DNA of 56,521 nucleotides from Variovorax sp. E3 (lineage in GTDB: Bacteria > Pseudomonadota > Gammaproteobacteria > Burkholderiales > Burkholderiaceae_C): contig NZ_MOWM01000032.1 in NCBI RefSeq assembly GCF_016082275.1, positions 1-56,521 on the forward strand, in the 5' to 3' direction. This document shows positions 20,913-30,718 of this stretch, piece after piece; positions within the stretch are counted from its first letter, which is position 1; each line of letters starts with the position of its first letter. Under the pieces are notes generated by a model. The model was not told where the DNA came from, did no database searches, and was given only the letters and a program-made list of their open reading frames with translations. A program made the position numbers and the translations under genes.

Positions 20913-21501
20913 ATGCGCTATTCAAACTCCCATAAGGAAGAGATTCGCGAGAAGTTGCTTGCCAGCGGTCGCGCAATTGCCAAGCGCGGCGGATTTACGA
21001 CGACCGGCGTGGATGCACTGATGCCCGCAATCGGGCTGACAGGCGGCGAGTTCTACAGCCACTTCCCTTCGAAGTAGGCGCTCTTCGCGGCGCTCATTGA
21101 CAAAGGGGTGGAGAACAACGCAGATGCTCGCTGGCGACGAGACCTCTGAATCCGACCACGTCGCAAAGGCGCTGCGCAAGTAACTGAGCACCTTCCACGC
21201 GATGAACCCGGAGCAAGGCTGCGTCCTGCCCACCCTGGGACAGGAGATCGCACGCGCGGAGCCAGAAGTGCGGCAAGCGGTCGAGCGCGGTCTGAAGCGC
21301 ACTCAGAAGAACTGGAATGACCGTATCGGCGACCCGGACGCCGCCCGGGCTTTGATTGCGCAATGCGTCGGCGCCCTGGTCCGCACTCGCGCGGTGGACA
21401 GCGAAAAGACTCGCAAGGAAATTCTGGCGTCCAGCAGGCAGTTTCTGGACAAGACTCACTTGGTGAAAACACGCGACCTCGACGCGGACCCCGCCGCTTA
21501 G
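20913..21501 (+). pseudogene. TetR-family regulator, paralogue of the 11-kb repressor, broken
   Basis: MRYSNSHKEEIREKLL, then AIAKRGGFTTTGVDALMPAI matches the intact TetR at 10994-11587 almost residue by residue. A TAG stands where the paralogue has Gln (SHFPSK-stop-ALFAAL, 21075-21077). A frameshift follows near 21120 and a TAA at 21181-21183 stands in place of the aromatic residue before LSTFHA. The last part, CVLPTLGQEIARAEPEV to DLDADPAA, is well preserved. Two nonsense codons plus a shift make this a real pseudogene rather than a reading error. Confidence 0.88.
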
Positions 21502-21599
21502 CTGCCAGTCGGCCAGCGGTGCGCCGAAGTGACATGGGCCTAGTGCCCAGCTACGAAATACCTATCGACTTCGTATTGACAACACTCGCCCAGTTGGCT

Positions 21600-21624
21600 A
21601 ACGTTCGTTTATCTAACGATCTAT
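21600..21624. promoter_or_regulatory. TetR-type operator upstream of SDR-thiolase genes
   Basis: AACGTTCGTT (21600-21609), TATCT, AACGATCTAT (21615-21624): imperfect arms with the five-base spacing of the other sites. It lies 24 bases before the start at 21648, between the likely promoter and the ribosome site AAGGAG, as expected for a repressor site. Confidence 0.65.
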
Positions 21625-21647
21625 TTCCAATAAAGGAGACTGAATAC

Positions 21648-22388
21648 ATGCAATCGAACGAAACGCGACCCAAGGTGGTGCTGGTGATCGGTGCTGGTGA
21701 CTCGACTGGCGGTGCGATTGCCGCGCGATTCGCCAACGAAGGCTATGCGGCCTGTCTGACGCGCCGCTCTGCCGACAAAATTCAACCCCTGATTGACAGC
21801 ATCAAGGCCGCAGGCGGCGCAGCCTTCGGCTACGCAAGCGATGCGCGCAAGGAGGAAGAAGTCATCGCTCTCATCGAGCGGGTCGAGTCCGAACACGGTC
21901 CGATTGAGGTGCTCGTCTTCAACATCGGTGCCAATGTGCCCTCCAGCATTCTGGAGGAGACCGCGCGCAAGTACTTCAAGATCTGGGAGATGGCCTGCTT
22001 CGGCGGCTTCCTCAACGCCCGCGAGGTGGCCAAGCGCATGGTCGCGCGCGGCCGCGGCACCATCTTGTTCACCGGAGCAACAGCCAGCCTGCGCGGCTCG
22101 GCCAACTTCGCCGCCTTCGCTGGGGCCAAGCACGCGCTGCGTGCGCTGGCGCAGAGCATGGCGCGCGAACTGGGACCGAAGAACATCCACGTTGCCCATG
22201 TCGTTGTCGATGGCGCGATCGACACGGACTTCATCCGCACCAACTTCCCGGACAAGTATGCCTTGAAGGAACAGGACGGCATCCTCAGCCCGGACCACAT
22301 CGCCGAGAACTACTGGCACCTGCACACCCAGCCGCGCGATGCGTGGACCTTCGAGCTGGACCTGAGGCCTTACATGGAGACTTGGTAG
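21648..22388 (+). CDS. short-chain dehydrogenase/reductase
   Basis: 246 residues, start at 21648 with AAGGAG at 21633-21638. The cofactor loop reads VIGAGDSTGGAIAARFA, a variant of TGxxxGIG in which the first residues are GAGDSTG. The active-site region is shifted from the norm: FTGATASLRGSANFAAFAGAKHAL has Ala-Gly-Ala-Lys where classical SDRs have Tyr-x-x-x-Lys, so the catalytic Tyr seems to be replaced by Phe. It may be an atypical SDR. First gene after an operator; thiolase and flavoprotein genes follow on the same strand. Confidence 0.82.
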   Translation: MQSNETRPKVVLVIGAGDSTGGAIAARFANEGYAACLTRRSADKIQPLIDSIKAAGGAAFGYASDARKEEEVIALIERVESEHGPIEVLVFNIGANVPSSILEETARKYFKIWEMACFGGFLNAREVAKRMVARGRGTILFTGATASLRGSANFAAFAGAKHALRALAQSMARELGPKNIHVAHVVVDGAIDTDFIRTNFPDKYALKEQDGILSPDHIAENYWHLHTQPRDAWTFELDLRPYMETW

Positions 22389-22622
22389 ACAGCACGGCAA
22401 GGCCCGCACCACGCTCCAGTGCGCGAGACGCGGCTGTCATCGTCTCGTACGGTTGCCAGTGCGCTGGCGCCCGAGGGCCGGCAGCGCCGTTGACTCTCCC
22501 GAGCACAGGCGCCCCGGCACTGGGCATGCCTTCGAAAAGCCGAAATCGATAGGGCGGGCAAGCAAGCCCGGCGCTTGCAGCCCTGCCCCTTAGAACAAAC
22601 GATCAATACTAGGAGATCAAGC

Positions 22623-23806
22623 ATGAGAGACGCGGTCATTGTTTCCACTGCGCGGACCGGCATCGGCCGTGCGTTCCGAGGTTCGCTGAACAACATCAAG
22701 TCACCGACTTTGGCGGGGCACGCAATTGCACATGCCGTGGAACGCGCTGGCGTCTCGGGCGCCGAGATCGAGGACGTCGTGCTCGGCACTACGCTAACGG
22801 CCGGTACCGCGGGGATGAATGTTGCGCGGTATGCCGCCATCGCGGCCGGCCTGCCCATGACGGTCGCCGGCCAGACGGTGGACCGCCAGTGCGCCTCGGG
22901 GCTCATGGCCATTGCCATCGCGGCGAAGCAGGTCGCCATGGATGGCATGGACGTCGTCGTGGCGGGTGGGCAGGAGAACATTTCTGCCGTGCAGAACGAC
23001 TATGCAAAATGGATCGGCGAGACCGTGGACCCTGCAGTCATCGCGCGCGCGGAAGCCGCCTACATGCCGATGCTGATGACGGCCGAATTCGTATCGAACA
23101 AGTACAAGATCTCCAGGGATGTGCAGGACGCGTACTCCGCAGAGTCTCAACGCAGAACAGCTGCGGCACAGAAGGCGGGCCTATTCGACCAGGAAATTGT
23201 GCCTATCACGGCCACCATGGCCGTCGTGGACAGACAGACCGGCGACGTGACCCTGAAGGAAATCACCCTCCTCCGGGATGAAGGCAATCGCCCCGAGACG
23301 ACCTTCGAGAGTTTGGCGCAACTCAAGCCTGTCGTTGACGGCGGCGTTGTCACGGCCGGAAATGCGAGCCAACTGTCCGATGGCGCATCGGCCTGCGTCA
23401 TCATGGACGCCAAACTTGCGGAGCGTCGAGGCTCGCGCCATTGGGCATCTACCGCGGAATCGCCGTCGCAGGATGTCCGCCGGAAGAGATGGGCATCGGG
23501 CCGCTGCTCGCAATCCCCAAGCTCCTGAAGCAGCATGGATTGCGGGTCGAGGACATCGGCCTGTGGGAACTCAACGAAGCCTTCGCCTGCCAGGCGCTGT
23601 ACTGCAGGGACCGACTCGAGATCGATCCGGAGCGATTCAACGTCAATGGCGGTGGCATCTCCATCGGGCACCCCTATGGCATGACAGGTGCGCGTCTGGT
23701 CGGCCATGCGCTGTTGGAAGGCAAACGGCGCGGCGTGAAATACGTGATCGCCACGATGTGCATCGGCGGCGGCATGGGCGCCGCCGGCCTGTTTGAGATC
23801 GCTTAG
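22623..23806 (+). pseudogene. acetyl-CoA acyltransferase (thiolase), one frameshift
   Basis: About 394 residues if repaired. Start MRDAVIVSTARTGIGRAFRG at 22623 with AGGAG at 22611. Nucleophile Cys in VDRQCASGLMAI; GGQENIS loop; [10 protein letters not shown]. The frame slips near 23432 (expected [14 protein letters not shown]; one C missing in CGAGGCTCGC). The C-terminal part has [33 protein letters not shown] with the catalytic His, and the second Cys in [15 protein letters not shown]. Thiolases cleave 3-oxoacyl-CoA, the last step of a beta-oxidation round. The lesion is a single base, so its state is doubtful. Confidence 0.88.
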
Positions 23807-23870
23807 CCGGTTACCTGCTGCGCACGTTCCTCCTCCGATCACCACTGACTCAACTTGACAGGAACCTCAA

Positions 23871-24860
23871 ATGAAAACACGGATCACTGAACTGTTCGGC
23901 ATCGAGCATCCCATCATCCAGGGCGGCATGCACTATGTCGGGTACGCCGAACTTGCCGCGGCGGTCTCCAAGGCTGGCGGTTTGGGGCTCATCACGGGGC
24001 TGACCCAGCGGACACCCGAGCTTCTGGCCAAGGAGATTGCACGGGCCCGTGAGATGACAGACAAGCCGCTGGGCGTGAACCTCACCTTTCTGCCCGCATT
24101 CACTTCGCCACCGTACGCCGAGTACATCGCAGCCATCGCGGAGGGCGGCATCCGCATCGTCGAGACCGCGGGTCGCAGTCCAGAGGCCTACATGCCGACC
24201 CTCAAGGCAGCAGGCATCAAGGTCATTCACAAGTGCACGTCGGTGCGCCATGCGCTCAAGGCGCAACAGATCGGTTGCGACGCCGTCAGTATCGACGGCT
24301 TCGAGTGTGGCGGTCATCCGGGCGAAGACGACCTGCCGAACATGATCCTTCTGCCTCGCGCTGCCGAAGAACTCAGTGTTCCCTTCGTCGCCTCCGGCGG
24401 CATGGCCGATGCCCGAGGGCTGGTTGCGGCCCTCGCACTCGGCGCAGACGGCATCAACATGGGTACGCGGTTTGTCGCGACGAAGGAGGCGCCCGTCCAC
24501 CAGAACGTCAAGGATGCCATCGTTGCAGCTTCGGAACTGGACACCCGGCTCGTGATGCGTGGGCTGAGGAACACCGAGCGTGTTCTCAAGAACGCCGGCG
24601 TCGACAGGTTGATGGAGATCGAACGGGAAAAGGGCAGCAGCCTCAAGATCGACGACATCTTCGAGCAAGTCGCCGGCGTCTACCCCAAGGTCATGGTCGA
24701 GGGAATTATGGATGCGGGCGCATGGAGCTGCGGCATGGTGGTCGGCTTGATCCACGACATCCCCACTGTCAAGGATCTGATCGATCAAATCATGGCCGAG
24801 GCGGAGGTGCTGATTCGACGCAGGCTGAGCGGCATGCTGTCGGCACCGGTCGAAATTTGA
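23871..24860 (+). CDS. FMN-dependent nitronate monooxygenase / NPD-family flavoprotein
   Basis: 329 residues, intact. TIM-barrel flavoprotein of the 2-nitropropane dioxygenase family: N-terminal FGIEHPIIQGGM, the GGLGLITGL loop, then DGFECGGHPGEDD with the active-site His, and the FMN-phosphate region SGGMADARGLVAAL and GADGINMGTRFVAT. In catabolic clusters, members of this family often act as enoyl-CoA or dienyl-CoA reductases or oxidases rather than on nitronates, so the annotation is of the fold. Lies 64 bases after the thiolase and ends in a hairpin. Confidence 0.88.
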   Translation: MKTRITELFGIEHPIIQGGMHYVGYAELAAAVSKAGGLGLITGLTQRTPELLAKEIARAREMTDKPLGVNLTFLPAFTSPPYAEYIAAIAEGGIRIVETAGRSPEAYMPTLKAAGIKVIHKCTSVRHALKAQQIGCDAVSIDGFECGGHPGEDDLPNMILLPRAAEELSVPFVASGGMADARGLVAALALGADGINMGTRFVATKEAPVHQNVKDAIVAASELDTRLVMRGLRNTERVLKNAGVDRLMEIEREKGSSLKIDDIFEQVAGVYPKVMVEGIMDAGAWSCGMVVGLIHDIPTVKDLIDQIMAEAEVLIRRRLSGMLSAPVEI

Positions 24861-24880
24861 CCGTAGGTCAAATTTCGGCC
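24848..24880. terminator. bidirectional hairpin between converging genes
   Basis: CGAAATTTGACC (24851-24862), loop GTA, GGTCAAATTTCG (24866-24877): a perfect 12-base stem with a three-base loop, overlapping the stop codon of the flavoprotein gene. The two genes converge here (24860 and 24905). There is no long T run, so it may act as a weak or Rho-assisted terminator. Confidence 0.6.
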
Positions 24881-24904
24881 GGCGCCAACACTCCTGAGCA
24901 GCAT

Positions 24905-25957
24905 TTAGACTGACGCTCGAAGTGCTGCCAGTTCGCGATTGAATCGGGCAACATCCTCGACGAACGGCATGTGCCCTACTCCGTCATAGCGCGAGAGAGT
25001 GGCTCCGGCGATGGCGGCGACGATTGCGTCGCTGCTTGCAGGCAAGACAACCTGGTCAGCCGATCCGTGTGTCACTACTGTCGGGACGGGCGCGATGCTG
25101 TTCAACGTGGTCTGGTCGTGAAAGATGTCTGGGCGAATGCCCGTAGCAGCCCGGTTGGTCCACGGGACAGCGATATTGCAAGCCAGCGTGGTCGCGAAGT
25201 CATCGACGGACAACGGGGCATTGGTGCAGGCGGCGACGAAGTTGATGCTGCCCTTGATGTTGTTCGGCCAGATCGGGCTGAACCAGTCCACTGCCACGCC
25301 GAGAAAGCCGGGCCCGAGGAAATCGCTCGTATGCGTGGCCTCGAAGCGCGTCAAAGCGCCCACGAAGTTCAAGCCAGCGACCTTGCCAGTGCCGTGGGCC
25401 TTGAGATAGTCGCCGAGGACAATCCCGCCAAAGGACCACGCTACGATCACCGGCTTGACGAGGCCTTTCGCCGCGATGACGGCCGCGACATCGTCGGCCT
25501 GGTCCACCGGCTGATAGCCCGCATTGGGAAAGTTGGCCGGCAGGGCTCTGTCGGAATCACCATGCCCGCGCAGGTCCATGGTGATCAGTCGGAACCCGAT
25601 GAGTTCCGCAGCCATCACCTGGTGGTTCCAGCACTGCATGCTCTGCGAAAAGCCGTGGATGAAAAGGATCGGCTTCCCACTCGGATTACCGAACTCTCTG
25701 ACCGCAATATTCATCGCATTGGTGCGGCTGCCGCCAGGCACCATCATTGGCGCGGGCCACGCGATCGCCTGTGGTTTCGGTGCGACCGCGGTACATGGCG
25801 CCCCTGACGAGACAACGGGAGCTGCGGCGCTCACACCGCTCGATCCCCCTCCACATGCGCCGAGCGCCAAGCCGGCGCCCACGCCAGTGAATGTCGATGC
25901 TGCTTTTGTCATGAAAGACCTGCGGCTGGCCGCAGGAGGTGTGCTGTTGTTGTCCAT
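24905..25957 (-). CDS. alpha/beta hydrolase, exported lipoprotein
   Basis: 350 residues from the Met at 25957 (MDNNSTPPAASRRSFMTKAA). An RR-S-F-M motif, a hydrophobic segment and GLALGACGGG suggest Tat export and a lipid-anchored Cys. The fold is clear: FIHGFSQSMQCW oxyanion loop, nucleophile Ser in VAWSFGGIVLGD, Asp in VVTHGSADQVV, His in YDGVGHMPFVED. As last gene of the livHMGF-ligase-livK operon it may release an acid from an ester or lactone outside the cytoplasm before uptake (inference). Confidence 0.88.
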   Translation of the reverse strand: MDNNSTPPAASRRSFMTKAASTFTGVGAGLALGACGGGSSGVSAAAPVVSSGAPCTAVAPKPQAIAWPAPMMVPGGSRTNAMNIAVREFGNPSGKPILFIHGFSQSMQCWNHQVMAAELIGFRLITMDLRGHGDSDRALPANFPNAGYQPVDQADDVAAVIAAKGLVKPVIVAWSFGGIVLGDYLKAHGTGKVAGLNFVGALTRFEATHTSDFLGPGFLGVAVDWFSPIWPNNIKGSINFVAACTNAPLSVDDFATTLACNIAVPWTNRAATGIRPDIFHDQTTLNSIAPVPTVVTHGSADQVVLPASSDAIVAAIAGATLSRYDGVGHMPFVEDVARFNRELAALRASV

Positions 25958-26072
25958 ATGTCTCCTCTTGGTGGTGGTGGGTCTATCAAACCGGCGCGAG
26001 CGTTCGACTTCCGTTCGCCCGCGCCGGTCCTTCGCTTCGACCCGCGGGAGCGCGCGCCCTTGCGAGTTGCTT

Positions 26073-27251
26073 CTACTGCACCTTCGGGTAGTCCTGGACC
26101 ACCACCCAGCGCGCATCCTGCAGCTGAGAAAGGCGTGACAAAGCACTGCCCAGCCGCTTGGTCGGGGAAAAGGTCATCTGCGGACTGCCGAACATGTCCT
26201 GCGGGACCGTTGTGCTGTCCATCGCCTTGATGAAGCTCTCGGTCGTGAGAGTGCCACCCGCCTTCTGCGCCGCCGTTGCAAAGGTGTCGATGATGTAGTA
26301 GCCATAGACCGAAAACACCGACGGATCCTCGCCGAACTTGGTCTTGTACTTGTTCGCCCAGAACGCAACTTTGGGCGAGGCGTCGTCGACATAAGGGTTC
26401 ATCGAGCCCATGACGGCGTACATGCCGTCCATCGCCTTGCCGCCCAGCTTGTGAATGAGGTCGGTGTAGGCTGCACTGGCGCCCAGGTAGGTCGGGTTGA
26501 AGCCGCTCTTGCGACCCTCGGCGATGGTTCCAATGGTTTCGCGAATGATGGTCCCGAGTACCACGAGATCGCAGCCGGCGGCCTTCATGCGCGCCACTTG
26601 CGAGGAGAAGTCGGTAGCGCCCCGCTTGAAGCTGGTCTTTTCGACGAATTCCATGCCGACAGTCTTCAACCCTGCCTCTCCGCCTCGCGCCACCTCCAAG
26701 CCGAACTCGTCGTCCTGGTAAATGACGCAAACCTTCTTGGCGCTCTTCTCCTTGACAAGCCGAGGGAGGAAATCGCGAATTTGGTCGTAGTACGAGACGG
26801 CAAAGGCGTACTTGAGGCGGTGGGCCGGCTCATACATCTCCCGCGCGCCTGTGATCGGGAAGAAGTTGAATACGTTCTTCTCGAACTGAATCGGCATGGC
26901 GGCATTGTTCTGCGCCGTGCCGAAGTGGCCGACCATCGCAAAGATCTTGTCCTTGTTCACGAGCTTCTGTGCGGCCAGGACGGCCTTCTTCGGGTCGTAA
27001 CCAGAGTCCTCCACCACCAGGTTGACCTTCCGGCCGTTGATGCCACCCTGCTCGTTGATCTCCGCGACCCGCAACAACATGCCGGCGCGCAACTGCTTAC
27101 CAAACCCGGCCGTGGGGCCGGAGAGGTCCTGGATAGAGCCAAGGACGATCTCGTCCTTGCTGACACCCTGCGGCGGCACGGCGGCCTGGGCTGCGACTGA
27201 TCCGCCCGCGATCACGCATATAGCGAGCAGCAGTCTCATTTCGTTCTTCAT
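26073..27251 (-). CDS. branched-chain/carboxylate-type ABC transporter substrate-binding protein
   Basis: 392 residues from 27251 (MKNEMRLLLAICVIAGG), signal peptide cut after AAQA. Periplasmic type-1 binding fold of the LivK/HAAT group: IVLGSIQDLSGPTAGFGKQL, RAGMLLRVAEINEQGGINGR, then VCVIYQDDEFGLEVARGGE. Delivers ligand to the LivHM channel. In this setting, with ligase and hydrolase genes, the ligand is more probably an organic acid than an amino acid. Starts 34 bases after the ligase stop. Confidence 0.9.
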   Translation of the reverse strand: MKNEMRLLLAICVIAGGSVAAQAAVPPQGVSKDEIVLGSIQDLSGPTAGFGKQLRAGMLLRVAEINEQGGINGRKVNLVVEDSGYDPKKAVLAAQKLVNKDKIFAMVGHFGTAQNNAAMPIQFEKNVFNFFPITGAREMYEPAHRLKYAFAVSYYDQIRDFLPRLVKEKSAKKVCVIYQDDEFGLEVARGGEAGLKTVGMEFVEKTSFKRGATDFSSQVARMKAAGCDLVVLGTIIRETIGTIAEGRKSGFNPTYLGASAAYTDLIHKLGGKAMDGMYAVMGSMNPYVDDASPKVAFWANKYKTKFGEDPSVFSVYGYYIIDTFATAAQKAGGTLTTESFIKAMDSTTVPQDMFGSPQMTFSPTKRLGSALSRLSQLQDARWVVVQDYPKVQ

Positions 27252-27285
27252 GGTCTGTCTCCAGTTGACTTTTGGGGGAAATCTT

Positions 27286-29148
27286 TCAGCCGTACATCGC
27301 ATCGATGCGGGCCGCGTACTTCTTCTCGATCAGCTTGCGCTTGAGCTTCATCGTGGGTGTTACCTCTTCATCGTCGGCACTCAGGAGCGTGTCGATGAGG
27401 AAGAACTTCTTAATCTGCTCGACGCGTGCGCATTTGCCATTGACTCGCTCGATCTCGCTCCAGATGAGCTCCTGAACAGGCTGTGCACGCGTCAGGCTGG
27501 CGTAGTTGCCGAAAGGAATGTCCCGGTCCTGGGCAAACTTCTCGACGTTCTCTTGATCGACCATCACGATGGCTGTCAGGTAGGGTCGCCTATCGCCGAC
27601 GACGACCGCATCCATGATGTAGGGAGAGAACTTGAGGTCGTTCTCTATCTCGCTGGGAGTGATGTTCTTTCCGCCCGTCGTGATGATGATGTCCTTCATA
27701 CGGTCAGTGATCTTGTAGTAGCCATCCGGATCCACCGAACCTAGATCGCCCGTGTGCAGCCAGCCATCAAACGACAGGGCCTCATCGGTCTGCTCGGGAA
27801 GGTTGAGATAGCCCATGAAGACATTCGCCCCCCGGACCATCAATTCGCCCGTCGCAGGATCGAGCCGAACTTCGTTGTACGGGCACGCCGATCCCACCAT
27901 GCCGGGTTTGATACGCTCGGGTGGCGTCGCTGTGGCCGCACCACAGGTTTCGGTCATGCCCCAGACCTCGACCATTGGCACCCCCAGGGCCAAGTACCAT
28001 TTGACGAGCTCTGGCGAAATTGGCGCTGCGCCGGTCACACACAGGCGAGCCCGATGCAGGCCGATCAACCGCCGCACATTGTTCAGGGCAAGCACTCTGG
28101 CCAACCGGTATTCCAGACCCAACCACAACCCCACCGGGGTCCCGGCCAGTATCCGTTCCGCCTTGCGGGCGCCGACGCCAATCGCCCACGCGTAGGTCGC
28201 CTGCTGCAGGCGGCTGGATTCCTTCACCGCAATGGTCACGGCCGAGTAGAACTTTTCCCAAACACGTGGGACGGCGGTCATCACCGTCGGAGCGATCTCG
28301 CGCACGTTCTCGGGAACGGTCTCAGGTCGCTCGACAAAATTCAGCACCGTGCCGGTATAGATTGAAAAATACGCTCCAGCGACCCGTTCGGCGATGTGAC
28401 AGAGCGGGAGAAAACACAATCGCTCGTCACGCTCATCCTGCGGCAGAACCCGGTTGAAACCACGAACCGTGTAAACCAGGCCTGCGTGAGAATGCATAGC
28501 ACCCTTGGGCTTGCCCGTCGTCCCCGAGGTGTAGACCAGGATCGCCAACGCCTCCGGGCTGCACGCCGTGACCCTTGCATCGAGTTCTTCAGGATGCCGC
28601 TCGCCATATGCACGCCCCAGCGCCCGCAACGCGTCGAGGTCGATCACGTCGACATCTCTGAAGTCCCGAAGGCCCTTCATGTCGAAAACGACGATTTTTC
28701 GCAACAACGGAAGCCGCTCCCGTATTTGAAGCACCTTGTCCAATTGCTCTTCGTCCTCGACGAACAAAATGACCGTCCGCGAATCGTCGCAGAGGTATTG
28801 CGCTTGCGAGGCAGCGTCGGTCGGATAGATGCCGTTGGAGACGCCACCGCAACTCAGGACCGCCATGTCGGCGAGAAGCCATTCGACCACCGTGTTGCCC
28901 AGGATCGACGCACACTCGCTCGTCTGAAATCCCAGACTCAACAGCCCATTGCCGATCTCCCGTACCGCCCCCGCGGTTTGGTGCCAGGTCCATTGCCGCC
29001 AGATCCCAAGCTGCTTCTGACGCATGAAGACACGCTCCCCGCGCATGCGCGCAGCATTCCAGAACATCTCGGCCACAGTTTCACCGTGCACCTCCACGTC
29101 CGCAATCGGAGCGGCATGATAGAAATCCCAAAGATCGTTCATCGCCAT
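27286..29148 (-). CDS. long-chain-type AMP-dependent acyl-CoA synthetase
   Basis: 620 residues, intact. P-loop AILVYTSGTTGKPKGAMHSH, then PLCHIAERVAGAY, acceptor motif EVWGMTETCGAA, hinge WLHTGDLGSVDPDGYYKITD, and RMKDIIITTGGKNITPSEIE. The C-terminal VTPTMKLKRKLIEKKY carries the catalytic Lys region. It belongs to the FAA1/ACSL branch that lacks a short C-terminal tail. Sits between livF (10-base overlap) and livK, so the acid is probably activated as it enters. This is the only clearly functional ligase in the window. Confidence 0.93.
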   Translation of the reverse strand: MAMNDLWDFYHAAPIADVEVHGETVAEMFWNAARMRGERVFMRQKQLGIWRQWTWHQTAGAVREIGNGLLSLGFQTSECASILGNTVVEWLLADMAVLSCGGVSNGIYPTDAASQAQYLCDDSRTVILFVEDEEQLDKVLQIRERLPLLRKIVVFDMKGLRDFRDVDVIDLDALRALGRAYGERHPEELDARVTACSPEALAILVYTSGTTGKPKGAMHSHAGLVYTVRGFNRVLPQDERDERLCFLPLCHIAERVAGAYFSIYTGTVLNFVERPETVPENVREIAPTVMTAVPRVWEKFYSAVTIAVKESSRLQQATYAWAIGVGARKAERILAGTPVGLWLGLEYRLARVLALNNVRRLIGLHRARLCVTGAAPISPELVKWYLALGVPMVEVWGMTETCGAATATPPERIKPGMVGSACPYNEVRLDPATGELMVRGANVFMGYLNLPEQTDEALSFDGWLHTGDLGSVDPDGYYKITDRMKDIIITTGGKNITPSEIENDLKFSPYIMDAVVVGDRRPYLTAIVMVDQENVEKFAQDRDIPFGNYASLTRAQPVQELIWSEIERVNGKCARVEQIKKFFLIDTLLSADDEEVTPTMKLKRKLIEKKYAARIDAMYG

Positions 29149-29924
29149 GTCTTCTTTTTTTTCCAGCGTCGCTCGCCGCGCTCGCCGACTTCCTTGATCC
29201 CCAGATAGAACTCCTTGATGTCGTCCTTCTCGCGGAGCCTCTCGCAGCTGTCTTCCATCACAACGCGGCCGTTCTCCAGCACATAGCCGTGATCCGCAAC
29301 GTTGAGGGCCATGTTCGCGTTCTGCTCGACCAAGAGGATGGTCGTGCCCCGCTCGCGATTGATGCGCACGACGATCTCGAAGATCTCGCGTGTGAGCCTG
29401 GGCGAGAGGCCCAGACTGGGTTCGTCCAGAAGAATCAGCTCCGGTGCGGCCATGAGGGCGCGCGAGATCGCCAACATCTGCTGCTGACCGCCCGAAAGCA
29501 GACCGGCGTCCTGGGCAGAGCGCTTTTTCAGGTCCGGGAAGAATCCATAGACGGTCTGCAGATCACGTGCCACACCGTCGCGGTCGCTGCGCGTATATGC
29601 ACCCATCATCAAGTTGTCGTGCACCGAGAGCAAAGGAAACACTTCCCTTCCTTCTGGAACGTGAGAGAGACCCTGCTGCACGATCAGCGCGGGATCGCGC
29701 GCCGTGATGTCATGCCCCTTGAACTCGACGCTGCCCCTCGTGGGGTCCAGGATCCCCGAGATGGTCTTCAGGATGGTGGTCTTGCCCGCTCCATTGGAGC
29801 CCAGCACGGTCACGATTTGTCCACGCGGCACCTGGAGACTGACGCCGCGGATGGCCTTGACCGGACCGTAGGCGCTCTCTACGTTCAGCAGCCTCAGGAT
29901 CGCGGATTCAACAGCGGCACTCAT
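29139..29924 (-). CDS. livF: ABC transporter ATP-binding protein, LivF type
   Basis: 261 residues. Walker A GSNGAGKTTILK, signature LLSGGQQQMLAISRAL, Walker B ELILLDEPSLGLSP, His switch absent as expected for the LivF line (LLVEQNANMAL). Start ATG overlaps the livG stop (ATGA). The tail is unusually basic (GERRWKKKKTWR). Energises import with LivG. Confidence 0.92.
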   Translation of the reverse strand: MSAAVESAILRLLNVESAYGPVKAIRGVSLQVPRGQIVTVLGSNGAGKTTILKTISGILDPTRGSVEFKGHDITARDPALIVQQGLSHVPEGREVFPLLSVHDNLMMGAYTRSDRDGVARDLQTVYGFFPDLKKRSAQDAGLLSGGQQQMLAISRALMAAPELILLDEPSLGLSPRLTREIFEIVVRINRERGTTILLVEQNANMALNVADHGYVLENGRVVMEDSCERLREKDDIKEFYLGIKEVGERGERRWKKKKTWR

Positions 29925-30718
29925 GCCGTCTGCCTCCTCAGGGCCGAAATGTCATCGCTCGAGCCCAGGTAGGCCTCGATCACGGCCGGGTCGCCCTGCA
30001 CCTCGGAGGGCGTTCCGGTCGCTAGGGCCTCGCCCTGACTCATCGCCAGGACCCGATCGGAGACCTTGGAAACGAGGGTCATGTCGTGTTCCACCATGAT
30101 GATGGTCACGCCCAACTCTCGAACGATGTCTTGAATCCAGAATGCCATGTCGGCGGTCTCTTCCACATTCAGGCCCGAAGACGGTTCGTCCAGCAGCAGC
30201 AGTTTCGGCTCCGTGCACAGCGCGCGTGCCAACTCCACCACCTTGCGGATCCCATAGGCCAACCCGGCGACCAACGAATCGCGATGCCGCTGAAGGTCGA
30301 GCAGTTCAATCACCTGCTCCGCCTTGACGCGAGCACGGATTTCGGCCGACCGGGTCGCAGGCGTGAAGAAGATCTGGCTCCACACGCCCGTGCTCCGGTG
30401 CACATGACGGCCGATGAGGAGGTTCTGCAATACTGTGGCGTGCTCGAACAACTCAATGTTCTGGAAGGTTCTCGCAATGCCCAGCTGTGCAATCTGATGC
30501 GCAGCGTAGGTCAGCAAAGGCTGGCCATCGAAGTCGATGGCGCCGGAGGTTGGCGTGTAGATGCGGCTGATCAGATTGAAGACCGTGGTCTTGCCCGCGC
30601 CGTTCGGCCCGATCAAGGTGAAGACCTCGCCTCGCCGCACATCGAAGCTCACCCGATTGACAGCCTGCACGCCACCGAAGCGCACGCTCAAGTTCTTGGC
30701 AGAAAGCAGCAGCGTCAT
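29921..30718 (-). CDS. livG: ABC transporter ATP-binding protein, LivG type
   Basis: 265 residues from 30718 (MTLLLSAKNLSVRFGG); the open frame continues far upstream only as a shadow of livM. Walker A GPNGAGKTTVFNLISR, the LivG-type region GIARTFQNIELFEHATVL, Walker B LLLLDEPSSGLNVEE, and MVEHDMTLV. Start overlaps the livM stop (ATGA), end overlaps livF start. Confidence 0.92.
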   Translation of the reverse strand: MTLLLSAKNLSVRFGGVQAVNRVSFDVRRGEVFTLIGPNGAGKTTVFNLISRIYTPTSGAIDFDGQPLLTYAAHQIAQLGIARTFQNIELFEHATVLQNLLIGRHVHRSTGVWSQIFFTPATRSAEIRARVKAEQVIELLDLQRHRDSLVAGLAYGIRKVVELARALCTEPKLLLLDEPSSGLNVEETADMAFWIQDIVRELGVTIIMVEHDMTLVSKVSDRVLAMSQGEALATGTPSEVQGDPAVIEAYLGSSDDISALRRQTA

